From positions 1 through 59,654 of the forward strand of contig CANBOV010000004.1 in assembly GCA_947371275.1 (NCBI GenBank): 59,654 bases of DNA. Direction: 5' to 3'. A program made the translations under genes and the position numbers. Each line of letters opens with the position of its first letter. The stretch's first letter is position 1. This DNA comes from Flavobacteriaceae bacterium. Lineage in GTDB: Bacteria; Bacteroidota; Bacteroidia; Flavobacteriales; Flavobacteriaceae. The notes below the pieces were generated by a model. The model worked only from the letters and a program-made list of their open reading frames with translations. It was not told the origin of the DNA and did not search any database. Below, one piece after another: positions 26,363 through 34,465 of this stretch.

Positions 26363-27622
26363 TTAATTAAAGATTTTTTCTTGTTCTAATTGAAAAACTT
26401 TTTCAATCCATTCAATTCCTTCTTCCATAGAATCACCATCTTTTAAGTGATTTACAAAATGATTAGTAATCTTTTGGATGATTCGGTTGCTAATAAGCTC
26501 CGCTTGTTCTTCATCAAAATTGGCTAATTTTTTACGTTGTACGTTAATTTCACCGTCTTTAATTGAATTCAATTTTTCTTTCAAAGCCTGAATGGTAGGC
26601 GCAAATTTTCGATTTTTAGCCCATGCCATAAACTCTTCTTGAATTTCTTCAATAATTGCCTCTGCAGCAGGAATGTGCTGTTTGCGATTTTCTATAGTCT
26701 CATCTGTAATTTGTGACAAATGATCTAAGTGCACTAAAGTAACGCCAGCTATTTCTTTCACATTCTCATTCACGTTTTTAGGAATTGACAAATCTAAAAT
26801 CAATAAAGGCTTTTTTAAGTTTAAAATCGTTTTATCTATAGTAGGATTTTGAGCGCCAGTTGCCACAACTACAACGTCAGCTTTTTGCAATTCTAGTTGC
26901 AAATCTGCATAATCTTTGACGATTACATTTAGTTTATTGGCAAGTTTTTCTGCTTTGTCTTTAGTTCTATTAATGAGGGTAATTTGCTCGTGTTTAGAGT
27001 GCTTCACAAGGTTTTCACAGGTGTTTCTACCTATTTTTCCAGTGCCGAAAAGAAGTATGTTTTTATTCGCTATATCTTCAACATTTTTAAAAATATACTG
27101 CACTGATGCAAATGATACTGAGGTAGCTCCAGAAGAGATATCAGTGTCTGTTTTAATCTTTTTACTGGCTTGTATAACAGAGTTAACTAGTCGTTCAACA
27201 AAAGCATTTACCAAACCATTTGATTTGCTTTCAGCAAAAGCTATTTTTATTTGACTTATGATTTCGAAATCTCCCAAAATTTGACTGTCAAGCCCTGTTC
27301 CTACTCGAAACATATGGTTTATTGCATCTCGATTTTTATAGATGTATGCCACTTCTTGAAACTCTATAACAGAACCTTGACTATTCTCACAAAGCAATTT
27401 GATTAATTGATATGGATGTTTTGCAAACCCATATATTTCTGTTCTATTACAAGTAGAAGTAACGATTAAAGCCTCAATTCCTTCGGCCTCTGCCTGAACC
27501 AAAACTGTAGCTTTTGCTAAAGCATCTAAACTGAATTTTCCTCTAATTTCTGCATCAGCTTTTCTATAGCTTAATCCTACGGCATAAAAAGAACTGGATT
27601 TTGATATATTGTAATTTTCCAT
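26363..27622 (-). CDS. hemA: Glutamyl-tRNA reductase
   Basis: First committed step of C5 heme synthesis: reduces glutamyl-tRNA(Glu) to glutamate-1-semialdehyde with NADPH. Catalytic Cys58 is in VTSTCNRTEIYGF. The NADPH-binding stretch ILLFGTGKIGRNTCENL lies mid-protein, followed by the dimerisation helix. 419 residues, full length. It opens the hemA-C-D-E-F-B operon and has its own promoter at 27646-27677. hemL, the next enzyme, is not in the window. Confidence 0.96.
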   Translation of the reverse strand: MENYNISKSSSFYAVGLSYRKADAEIRGKFSLDALAKATVLVQAEAEGIEALIVTSTCNRTEIYGFAKHPYQLIKLLCENSQGSVIEFQEVAYIYKNRDAINHMFRVGTGLDSQILGDFEIISQIKIAFAESKSNGLVNAFVERLVNSVIQASKKIKTDTDISSGATSVSFASVQYIFKNVEDIANKNILLFGTGKIGRNTCENLVKHSKHEQITLINRTKDKAEKLANKLNVIVKDYADLQLELQKADVVVVATGAQNPTIDKTILNLKKPLLILDLSIPKNVNENVKEIAGVTLVHLDHLSQITDETIENRKQHIPAAEAIIEEIQEEFMAWAKNRKFAPTIQALKEKLNSIKDGEINVQRKKLANFDEEQAELISNRIIQKITNHFVNHLKDGDSMEEGIEWIEKVFQLEQEKIFN

Positions 27623-27645
27623 ATTGCTTTCCCTAAAAAGTTAAT

Positions 27646-27677
27646 CAAATTTAACACTATATGTTCGATAAAAACAA
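27646..27677 (-). promoter_or_regulatory. Promoter of the hemA operon
   Basis: On the minus strand TTG (27675-27677) and TAAATTTG (27646-27653) are 21 bases apart, an exact flavobacterial promoter. The -7 box lies 23 bases before the hemA start, so the leader is short. Confidence 0.75.
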
Positions 27678-27743
27678 CGCTAGAAGGACTAATTGTGTCG
27701 CTAAGGGATATTTTATAAAAACAGTGTATTTTGAGCGTTGTTT
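27673..27743 (-). promoter_or_regulatory. Inverted repeat at the hemA promoter (possible operator)
   Basis: AAACAACGCT (27673-27682) and AGCGTTGTTT (27734-27743) are perfect ten-base complements 51 bases apart. The proximal copy includes the -33 TTG of the hemA promoter. This placement suits a regulator that binds both half-sites, perhaps with looping. Which protein binds is unknown; the AraC-family protein at 34466 is one candidate. Confidence 0.45.
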
Positions 27744-27926
27744 ATATTAAATGTACTGAAATATATAGTATTCATTATTTTATTATATAGACTTGTTCTA
27801 AATAATTGTAGCAAATACTATTTCTGTCATTTACGAAAAAACATCGCTATCGGTTCTTAATGAAGCAAACAATTTAAACTCTATTTTCCCTACGCTCGTA
27901 CATTTTTTTTACCTAACAAAAACCAC
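27744..27926. other. AT-rich intergenic stretch without recognised gene
   Basis: Part of the 370-base gap between hemA and the cytochrome gene at 27993. I find only very short frames (the longest about 20 codons) and no tRNA or clear RNA fold. It may hold further upstream regulatory sites for hemA. Confidence 0.4.
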
Positions 27927-27966
27927 AAAAAAGAGCATGATTTATTCTTACGAATTAATCATGCTC
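27927..27966 (-). terminator. Terminator of the electron-transfer module
   Basis: On the minus strand GAGCATGATT and AATCATGCTC form a perfect ten-base stem followed by TTTTTTG. It lies about 26 bases after the stop of the last cytochrome gene. Confidence 0.88.
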
Positions 27967-27992
27967 CACAATAAAAAGACTTATTCTTTTAA

Positions 27993-28397
27993 TTATTTTT
28001 TTAATGTTCTTAAAAAATTAACCACCAACCATCGGTCTTCATCGTTGGCGATTTTTTTCTTGAATGCTGGCATATCATCTCTTCCTTCTGTCATTTTATA
28101 AAACAACTCACCATCTGTTTGTTTTTGAAAAGCGGCTGAGGTAAAATCACCCATATCTCCTTTTAATTCTGGCGCTTTTGATCCATCTCCTTGTCCTTTT
28201 TTACCGTGACACGAAGTACAATTTTTCGAAAACAATGCTTTCCCTTCCGCCGCATTTTCTTTATCCGAAGCATCTGTTGGATTTTTCATGCTTTTATATT
28301 TGGCAGGAACTTCCCATTTAGCTTGGACAACCATTGTAAAAGAAAACAAAGCAAAAGCTGAGATTCCAACAATTGATAAAACTTTTAAATTTTTCAT
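27993..28397 (-). CDS. Periplasmic cytochrome c (single heme)
   Basis: 134 residues with an N-terminal signal (MKNLKVLSIVGISAFALFSF...VVQA) and heme motif CTSCHGKKGQGDG at residue 60. The likely axial Met is in RDDMPAFK. It is a class I cytochrome c without a lipobox, so it is probably soluble in the periplasm or held by an uncleaved signal. Last gene of the eight-gene module, six bases after the Ig-like membrane protein, and a likely electron shuttle from it. Confidence 0.9.
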   Translation of the reverse strand: MKNLKVLSIVGISAFALFSFTMVVQAKWEVPAKYKSMKNPTDASDKENAAEGKALFSKNCTSCHGKKGQGDGSKAPELKGDMGDFTSAAFQKQTDGELFYKMTEGRDDMPAFKKKIANDEDRWLVVNFLRTLKK

Positions 28398-28403
28398 ACG
28401 TAA

Positions 28404-29270
28404 TTAATTTTTGGATTTATAAATTTTAAATAAATTGAATACTAAATATAGTAAAATGGACCATATACTAATTAAAATAGTATTAGGAATTATCCATAAA
28501 AATAATGGTGTTTTTGTAGGGGGAGACCACATGGTTCTTTGATTAAATGTCGACTTATCAATAATGGGAATACCAAATTTAGTGTTTTGATTGCTTACTA
28601 CTGTTCCATAATTGTCACTTTCACTTAAAACTACTTGAAAGTTTAATTTGCCATCAACACCTGTTAAGCCTGAGTCTATTGGCACTGAAATACTGCCATC
28701 GTCATCGGTCTCATAACTATCTTCTTCCCCTATTGGCAAATTGCCAAATAGTCTTTTTAACCCCACCTCTAAATTTTCGCCAGCAATAGGGCTATTATTG
28801 GCATCCGTTAATCTAGCTTTAATAGTATTTACACCATCTTCTTTTTCAATTGAAGCTTCAATGTTTGCATCTTTAACTATTGCCGTTTCTTCTTTATCTT
28901 CAAAAAACTTATTGTTTTCTACTTTTACCGAATATACTCCAGAAGGTCCTACAAAGTTATTTGGAATTGAAAAAAGGGCTTTACCACTACTATTTGTCAA
29001 TATTTTTCCAATTTTAACAGACTTGGAATCGTCTATTGTATCTGCCTTATAAATATTGAAATAAATATATTTACAAGGCTCAAAACCTTTATCTCCTTTG
29101 AATTGTGCTACTATTTTTAATTGAGATTGCTCCTTCATTACTTTTATGTACTGCACAGCCAAATTCATGTTTTTCTTATCTTGAGCAAATGAATTGCTGA
29201 TGAAACAACAAAATACAGCTAAAGTCATCAAAGAACTTATTTTACGACTAATTGTTGTGAAATTTATCAT
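28404..29270 (-). CDS. Periplasmic Ig-like protein with C-terminal membrane anchor
   Basis: 288 residues with a signal peptide ending SNSFAQ, two beta-sandwich-like repeats (~30-125 and ~130-235, the second resembling Ig/CNA-B-like folds with ARLTDANNSPIAGENLEVGL), and one C-terminal membrane helix (LFLWIIPNTILISIWSILLY). No heme or Fe-S motif. Its start overlaps the stop of the NrfD gene by four bases. I know no named family; by position it is a structural subunit or docking protein of the NrfD complex. Confidence 0.8.
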   Translation of the reverse strand: MINFTTISRKISSLMTLAVFCCFISNSFAQDKKNMNLAVQYIKVMKEQSQLKIVAQFKGDKGFEPCKYIYFNIYKADTIDDSKSVKIGKILTNSSGKALFSIPNNFVGPSGVYSVKVENNKFFEDKEETAIVKDANIEASIEKEDGVNTIKARLTDANNSPIAGENLEVGLKRLFGNLPIGEEDSYETDDDGSISVPIDSGLTGVDGKLNFQVVLSESDNYGTVVSNQNTKFGIPIIDKSTFNQRTMWSPPTKTPLFLWIIPNTILISIWSILLYLVFNLFKIYKSKN

Positions 29271-30580
29271 AGCTCTTCATTTTTATGGTGTTTTAACAAT
29301 CCTTTTTCTTCGGCAGTTTCATGTATTGGAATAATTGGCAAATACCTAAACAATAACGTCATGATTAATAAGGCGGAAGCTAATGTTCCAAAGGTAATCG
29401 TCCATTCTAAAGCCGAAGGAAAATAACTATGCCAAGATTTTGGCACTCCTTGAAAAGGTAAAAAAGGATGTAACAAGGTGGGAGTAACTATAAGGTATCT
29501 TTTCCACCAAGCTCCTAAAACCACCAATATTCCAACTATAAATAATGGCAAAGGCTTTCTTCCTTTTTTAAACAATAATATGAATATAGGCACAATCAAT
29601 CCTCCAACAATAACGGTCCAAAATAATGGTGCATAATCACCTGCAAATAATTCATACAAATGATCAGATTCTTCCTCTGTTGTTTTGTAAGCAGGAACTA
29701 AGTATTCATTTATATTAAAATACAAGTAAACCAAACAAAGTAACACCAATAATTTACCCATTTTATCGAAATGAAAATCAGTAATATAGTGTTCTAAATT
29801 ATAGATGCGCCGCAACACATACATTATTACGACTACAGATCCTGCCCCCGCAACAAAAGCTCCTGCTATAAAATAAGGTCCAAAATTAGAACTATCCCAT
29901 CCAGGGCGATAAGTTGTAGCAAATAACCAAGCTGTAACTGTATGTATACCAAAAGCTACAGGGATAATCAAAATAGAGAGTATACTTATTGATTTGTTGT
30001 AAATACCTTCTTGATATTTACTCCCGGTCCAGTTTAAAGATAGCGCAGCATAAACTTTACTCAATTTAGGCTTATTTTCAAAATGCTTTTTCAAAATCGC
30101 AAAATCCGGCAATAATGGGAAAAACAACAACATTAAACTAATAAAAAGGTAGGTCGATATTACTAAAACATCCCAAATAATAGGTGATTGTAACCTTCCA
30201 TGCAAAAAGATATTATAAATTCTTTCAGGACGCCCCATGTCGATTATAATGGTTAAACCAGCCATAATAATTGCCGCAACGGCTATTACTTCTGAAATTC
30301 GAGTTAATGGCGTGCTCCATTTAGCCCCTGATAATCTCAAAATGGCTGTCACTAAGGACCCAACTAAACTGATCGCAACAAAGAACACAAAGTTAGAAAT
30401 GTAAACACCCCAAAGAACATAGTCATTTAAATGTGTAATAGACAACCCTTTTCTGATTTGTTGGTAATAGGCAATTAATGCTGCAAAAATCACAATGAGT
30501 AAAAACCCAACCCATATTTTACCTTGTTTTCCAAATTCCCTTGGAGCAAGGTCATGTACTAATTTTTCGTAACTTTTCAT
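29267..30580 (-). CDS. NrfD/PsrC-type quinone-interacting membrane subunit
   Basis: 437 residues with about ten membrane helices, the NrfD/PsrC family that exchanges electrons between quinones and an attached ferredoxin-like subunit. Family-like features are YNIFLHGRLQSPIIWDVL near residue 122 and the helix AFGIHTVTAWLFATTYRPGWDSSNFGPYF. It overlaps the Fe-S subunit gene by four bases upstream and the Ig-like protein gene by four downstream, a tightly coupled trio. The usual molybdopterin partner gene is absent from this operon. Confidence 0.9.
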   Translation of the reverse strand: MKSYEKLVHDLAPREFGKQGKIWVGFLLIVIFAALIAYYQQIRKGLSITHLNDYVLWGVYISNFVFFVAISLVGSLVTAILRLSGAKWSTPLTRISEVIAVAAIIMAGLTIIIDMGRPERIYNIFLHGRLQSPIIWDVLVISTYLFISLMLLFFPLLPDFAILKKHFENKPKLSKVYAALSLNWTGSKYQEGIYNKSISILSILIIPVAFGIHTVTAWLFATTYRPGWDSSNFGPYFIAGAFVAGAGSVVVIMYVLRRIYNLEHYITDFHFDKMGKLLVLLCLVYLYFNINEYLVPAYKTTEEESDHLYELFAGDYAPLFWTVIVGGLIVPIFILLFKKGRKPLPLFIVGILVVLGAWWKRYLIVTPTLLHPFLPFQGVPKSWHSYFPSALEWTITFGTLASALLIMTLLFRYLPIIPIHETAEEKGLLKHHKNEEL

Positions 30581-31518
30581 GATTTAGTCTCTTTATGCAC
30601 AGATTCAAATTCGTTAAAGTTTTTCATGCCTTCTTCAAAATCGCCAATGTTTTCTACCGGCGGCAAGTAATAAACACTTGGCTCAGTTCCTAATCCTTCC
30701 ATCAAACGGTGTCCTGCTCTGTCTTTTAAAAGTTTGCTCAATTTAAATGATTGACCACTTCCATTCGTTACCGTATCTTCATTAGCATCTCCAAAAGCAA
30801 AAGTGTCATTCGGACAAGCTTTTACACAGAAGGGTAATTCTCCTTTTACAATTTGGTGAGGGCAAAAATCACATTTGTCTACTGTTCCTTTGACGCTTGG
30901 TGTTCCACAGTAATCGGGTGTGTATTCTTTATCTTGAATTTCTTTAGGTTGATCAGGTTCTTCCCAATTAAATACCCTTACCGAATAAGGACAAGCTGCC
31001 ATACAAAAACGACATCCTATACAACGCTCATTATCAATAAGCACAATGCCATCTTGTCTTTTAAAGGTAGCATCCACTGGGCAAACTTTCACACAGGGAG
31101 GTTTGTCACAATGCTGACATTGTGTTGGCATAAAATAAGGAGACGTTTTTTCAGACTCTTGCATTTTATACACTTTTAACCAAGCATTATCTCCTGTTAT
31201 ATAGTGTCCTTTGTTACAAGCGTTCTGACATTTTAGCGCATTTTTACATTTGGCTAAATCGACCACCATAACGAATTTTTTGCCAGGAAATCCTACTCTT
31301 GGATTATATCCTTCAGGTTTTAACGAAACTTCTTTTACTTCTGATGCTGGCACATGCAATATAGTTCCATCCGTTGACATAAGCTCAACAACTCCCGTTG
31401 ATGTCTTATCATTGTCCATTACTTTTGAAGCCAGTACGGTTCCTGCAGTGGCCAGTAACCCAAATTTTATGCCTAGTTCAAAAAATTTTCGCTTGGATTC
31501 TTGATGCTCTTCTTTCAT
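30577..31518 (-). CDS. 4Fe-4S ferredoxin-type electron-transfer subunit (NrfC/HybA-like)
   Basis: 313 residues with 16 Cys arranged for four [4Fe-4S] clusters: C91...C97...C101, C134-C137-C142-C146, C166-C169-C172-C176, and C204...C216-C219...C231-C235. The N-terminus has SKRKFFELGIKFG followed by a hydrophobic stretch, a KR variant of a Tat signal, suggesting a periplasmic face. It should pass electrons between the NrfD subunit and the cytochromes. The stretch just after the signal (residues ~44-67) resembles the small Tat protein encoded upstream. Confidence 0.92.
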   Translation of the reverse strand: MKEEHQESKRKFFELGIKFGLLATAGTVLASKVMDNDKTSTGVVELMSTDGTILHVPASEVKEVSLKPEGYNPRVGFPGKKFVMVVDLAKCKNALKCQNACNKGHYITGDNAWLKVYKMQESEKTSPYFMPTQCQHCDKPPCVKVCPVDATFKRQDGIVLIDNERCIGCRFCMAACPYSVRVFNWEEPDQPKEIQDKEYTPDYCGTPSVKGTVDKCDFCPHQIVKGELPFCVKACPNDTFAFGDANEDTVTNGSGQSFKLSKLLKDRAGHRLMEGLGTEPSVYYLPPVENIGDFEEGMKNFNEFESVHKETKS

Positions 31519-31520
31519 CG

Positions 31521-31784
31521 CTATTTATCTTTTTTCAGCCACTCTAAAAGTGACTTATTAGAAATATTTTTCTTCACAACTTTAGAATTCGCTACTACAC
31601 TTTTTTTAACTCGTACCGTAGTACCATCTTTTTTTAATAAAGTGTGATATTCCTCATTCTCATCATGAACTTCAGAGGTTGGTTTTCCAAACCCAAGCAA
31701 AGGAAGCAATAACCCGCTACCAAGAAGAGGCAAAAAGCCTCTTCTACTTAACCCGTTTTTTTGATTTTGACTTGAGTTTTCCAT
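31521..31784 (-). CDS. Small Tat-signal protein of the electron-transfer module
   Basis: 87 residues with a clear Tat motif SRRGFLPLLG (residues 13-22) and a hydrophobic stretch. The mature ~45 residues are Lys-rich (LLKKDGTTVRVKKSVVANSK). They resemble the segment LMSTDGTILHVPASEVKEV found after the signal of the Fe-S subunit. No cofactor motif. Two bases separate it from that gene. It may be a Tat-exported partner or an N-terminal module split from the Fe-S protein; not recognised as a named family. Confidence 0.78.
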   Translation of the reverse strand: MENSSQNQKNGLSRRGFLPLLGSGLLLPLLGFGKPTSEVHDENEEYHTLLKKDGTTVRVKKSVVANSKVVKKNISNKSLLEWLKKDK

Positions 31785-31799
31785 AATTAAATTAATTTT

Positions 31800-32651
31800 T
31801 TATAGATGCCACAATCTGGTAATATTAAAACCAATAAGGTATTTACCGTCAAAGAAATCATTTTTGTTGTTTAACATATTGTACTGTGGACTTATGCCTT
31901 TATAACTAGTAATAAATACTTGGAAAACGTGAGACCCAGTTGAAATTTCATATCCCAATCCCATGCCTGGTTTTCTGACATCTCCTTTGTAAGTTGTAAT
32001 AGGTTGATTGTAATCAAATACTACAGCTGATGTTGGTGTAACTTTTACACGTCCTCCAAATTCAATCCCAATCAAATCACTTTTAATCGGACTTTCTACA
32101 TAGTTGAAGTGAGAAACACTGGGTGCAATTTGCAACGATAAATTTCTACTGAACCTTCTAGCGATAATCAATTGGTTATAGAAAGACCAACGATCTGTTG
32201 AGTGTTCAAAAACTTCTGGTGGTCTAGCATCATAAGACACATTACCATAAAAGGTTACACTAATAGGCATTTTATTGTCTCGTGTTTGTCTCAATATCCC
32301 AAACTTATAATTCAAGTCTTGTAGTCTATTGTCTTTTGCAGTTCCAAAACCAACACTAATTCTATCGGTAATTCCATAGTTTAAACTTAAACGTATATTG
32401 GCAGGAGCCCATAATCCAAAGAAATCATTTGATCCCGGCCCAGAATTAACTACACCAAAGCGGTGATTCATATTGAATTCCAAGGTCCCTTTGGTTAAGA
32501 GATTACTAGATTGAGATTCAATTATCGTGTTGCTCTCGAAAGCAGCGCGTTCTAATTTAGACTTGCTTTTAGTAGCTGTACTATCAGCTTGTGCAAAAAT
32601 CGCAAAGGGTAAAACAAGTGCTGTTGCTAAAAATATTTTATGAAATTTCAT
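31800..32651 (-). CDS. DUF5777-type outer-membrane beta-barrel protein
   Basis: 283 residues with signal peptide MKFHKIFLATALVLPFAIFA and amphipathic beta strands throughout (TLEFNMNHRFGVVN, NIRLSLNYGITDRISVGFG, SVTFYGNVSYDA), ending in aromatic FNITRLWHL as barrels do. Family name from resemblance to DUF5777 proteins, which often lie near cytochromes in Bacteroidota. About 10-12 strands fit. Position between lipoprotein cytochromes and the Fe-S/NrfD subunits raises the possibility of a trans-outer-membrane electron path, which the sequence alone does not show. Confidence 0.83.
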   Translation of the reverse strand: MKFHKIFLATALVLPFAIFAQADSTATKSKSKLERAAFESNTIIESQSSNLLTKGTLEFNMNHRFGVVNSGPGSNDFFGLWAPANIRLSLNYGITDRISVGFGTAKDNRLQDLNYKFGILRQTRDNKMPISVTFYGNVSYDARPPEVFEHSTDRWSFYNQLIIARRFSRNLSLQIAPSVSHFNYVESPIKSDLIGIEFGGRVKVTPTSAVVFDYNQPITTYKGDVRKPGMGLGYEISTGSHVFQVFITSYKGISPQYNMLNNKNDFFDGKYLIGFNITRLWHL

Positions 32652-32668
32652 GGCTATTAAATTTGAAA

Positions 32669-33055
32669 TTAATTATTAAGTGCTCCATCATTAATCCATT
32701 TCTCAACAATTTTTAACTTTGTTGAACTCAATGCTCCATTAGGAGGCATTTGAGGAGCGCCATTACCTGTCATGGCTTGATACAGGATACTACCAGAAGC
32801 ATCTCCAGGTGTTACAAATGTTTCACCATTCAACTCAGTAGTCAATGATGTATAAGCATTAGCTGAGGTTAAATTTGGAGCTGTATTTGCAGCACCTTTG
32901 TGACATCCAACACAGTTTCTATCAAATATTTTTTGAACGTCAGTATGCAAAGTTACATTTGCAGGAACTGGCTCTTGAGGAAGCTCATCATAGTAACATG
33001 AAGTAAACAACAATCCTGTTGACGCTACCATTATAAATTGAACTATTTTTTTCAT
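32669..33055 (-). CDS. Lipoprotein with single-heme cytochrome c domain
   Basis: 128 residues with lipobox LLFTSC (Cys20) and heme motif CVGCH at residue 48, in DVQKIFDRNCVGCHKG, as in the short planctomycete-like cytochrome C domains. The segment QMPPNGALSSTKLKIVEKWINDG at the end carries the likely axial Met. It lies between the diheme cytochrome and the barrel gene. As a lipoprotein it probably sits in the outer membrane, facing either the periplasm or outside. Confidence 0.88.
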   Translation of the reverse strand: MKKIVQFIMVASTGLLFTSCYYDELPQEPVPANVTLHTDVQKIFDRNCVGCHKGAANTAPNLTSANAYTSLTTELNGETFVTPGDASGSILYQAMTGNGAPQMPPNGALSSTKLKIVEKWINDGALNN

Positions 33056-33096
33056 CGTAGTAAATATTAAGTTTGTAATAAAATTTGTTGAAACCC

Positions 33097-34197
33097 TTAT
33101 GGATTAGGTAAAGCAGCATCGAAATCTGGATATCTTGCAGTATTCGTAAATGCTTTTAATAAATTTTTCATTTCATTTCTTGTAACAGGTGTTGCTGCCA
33201 TCCATGGAATAGTACCAAATGAACCTGAACATATTTTTAAAATCGCATCTGGTGTTCTGTATCTCATAAATGGTCCAATACCATATTTTTTAGTTGTAGT
33301 CCCTGGGATCGTACCATTAGCATTTCCTGTTGCATTTATTTGTCCAACACCTAATATTGGCCCTTGAGCATTAGTTGTTCCATGTCCGTCAATTCCATGA
33401 CAAACAGCACATTTTGCAATGTAAAAAGCATTACCAGCTACTTCATCTCCTTGACTTCCTCCTAGATTACTAAAAGAGGCAAAAGGTGCAGGAGTTGTTT
33501 GAATAGTAGCATAAGTACCTGATGTTGTCATAGTATACAAGTCTCCATTTGGATCTGCAGCTGTACTTTCATTATATATAGCGCCTTCTTTAAGGAATTT
33601 TACTAAATCCCAAATTTTATCATCTGTTAAAATTTTACTGTAATCTGGATGTGATTGACCACCTAAAGTAAGATCCAATCCATTGGCTGTTTTAGTTGGG
33701 TCAATTTGTCTTCCTCCTACATTTTTAATTGCGTTAAACAAAGTGGTAATGTCCCATGACCGAACATCTTTTAAATGGTTAGTTGCATAATCTGGCTGTG
33801 CAACGGCAACTTTTATTTTATTACCAATTCCGTCCCGACCTAATCCATCTGTAGGGTGACATCCTGCACATGAATAAAAGCTTCTGTTTTTTTGACCAGT
33901 AGTCCCAGTAGCTATATCTTTAACATTAATGGTAGGGTCTGCAGCGTATTTTGGATTTGGCCAACCTAATAAACCTGCTAATGTAGCATCAGCGTCTATA
34001 TCCGCTTGAGTAACCGCAGGCCAACCTGCATCATCATGTTCAAAATTGGTAAACAATTTGGAACCATTTACAGCATCTGCATTTTCATATGCAGCTTTAA
34101 CATCTGCTTGAGGATCCACATAGATATCATGTTCACAGCTTTGTAACATAAAAACTGGGAATCCTATTAACAACAATAATTTGTGCTTAGTTTTCAT
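33097..34197 (-). CDS. Diheme cytochrome c lipoprotein
   Basis: 366 residues with lipobox MLQSC (Cys21) and two heme motifs, CAGCH at residue 110 and CAVCH at residue 263, in two cytochrome c domains. Between them lies GGRQIDPTKTANGLDL. Likely axial Met residues are in PFMRYRTPD and IPWMAATPV. First gene of the eight-gene module. The DHC domains resemble those of thiosulfate or other donor cytochromes, but no substrate-binding motif is recognised. Confidence 0.9.
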   Translation of the reverse strand: MKTKHKLLLLIGFPVFMLQSCEHDIYVDPQADVKAAYENADAVNGSKLFTNFEHDDAGWPAVTQADIDADATLAGLLGWPNPKYAADPTINVKDIATGTTGQKNRSFYSCAGCHPTDGLGRDGIGNKIKVAVAQPDYATNHLKDVRSWDITTLFNAIKNVGGRQIDPTKTANGLDLTLGGQSHPDYSKILTDDKIWDLVKFLKEGAIYNESTAADPNGDLYTMTTSGTYATIQTTPAPFASFSNLGGSQGDEVAGNAFYIAKCAVCHGIDGHGTTNAQGPILGVGQINATGNANGTIPGTTTKKYGIGPFMRYRTPDAILKICSGSFGTIPWMAATPVTRNEMKNLLKAFTNTARYPDFDAALPNP

Positions 34198-34375
34198 AAT
34201 ATTAAAATTTAATTAAAAATTATAATGTAAAGTTGCCTCTTATTGCATAGGAGTTTAATGACTTTTATCATGTTCTATAAAAAAATATTTAACAATATCT
34301 AATTACAGTAGGTCCGTGTAAAGGTGTTTTTTGAGTTTTCTTTTCAGTTTTATTACCAAACCGTTCAAAATCTCA

Positions 34376-34440
34376 TAAATTTGCGCTGTACTGACATTTT
34401 AAATAGAAATATTGCTTTAACCAAATGATATTCATTGGTT
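34376..34440 (+). promoter_or_regulatory. Promoter and leader palindrome of the AraC-family gene
   Basis: TAAATTTG (34376-34383) is an exact -7 box; no TTG lies at -33. In the leader, AACCAAATGA-TAT-TCATTGGTT (34419-34440) is an inverted repeat with one unpaired base, ending 25 bases before the start codon. It could be an autoregulatory site or an RNA hairpin. The remainder of 34198-34465 shows no gene. Confidence 0.5.
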
Positions 34441-34465
34441 TAAAATTTTAATTCCAAATACAGCA

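Noticed and set aside
27710..27772. Small minus-strand frame (about 20 codons) upstream of hemA
   Set aside because: Very short, no ribosome-binding or hydrophobic pattern, and it crosses the proposed operator region.
27993..34197. Identification of the module as alternative complex III
   Set aside because: ACIII needs an ActB-like molybdopterin/Fe-S fusion, a pentaheme ActA and two NrfD-like subunits; only one NrfD subunit and mono/diheme cytochromes are present.
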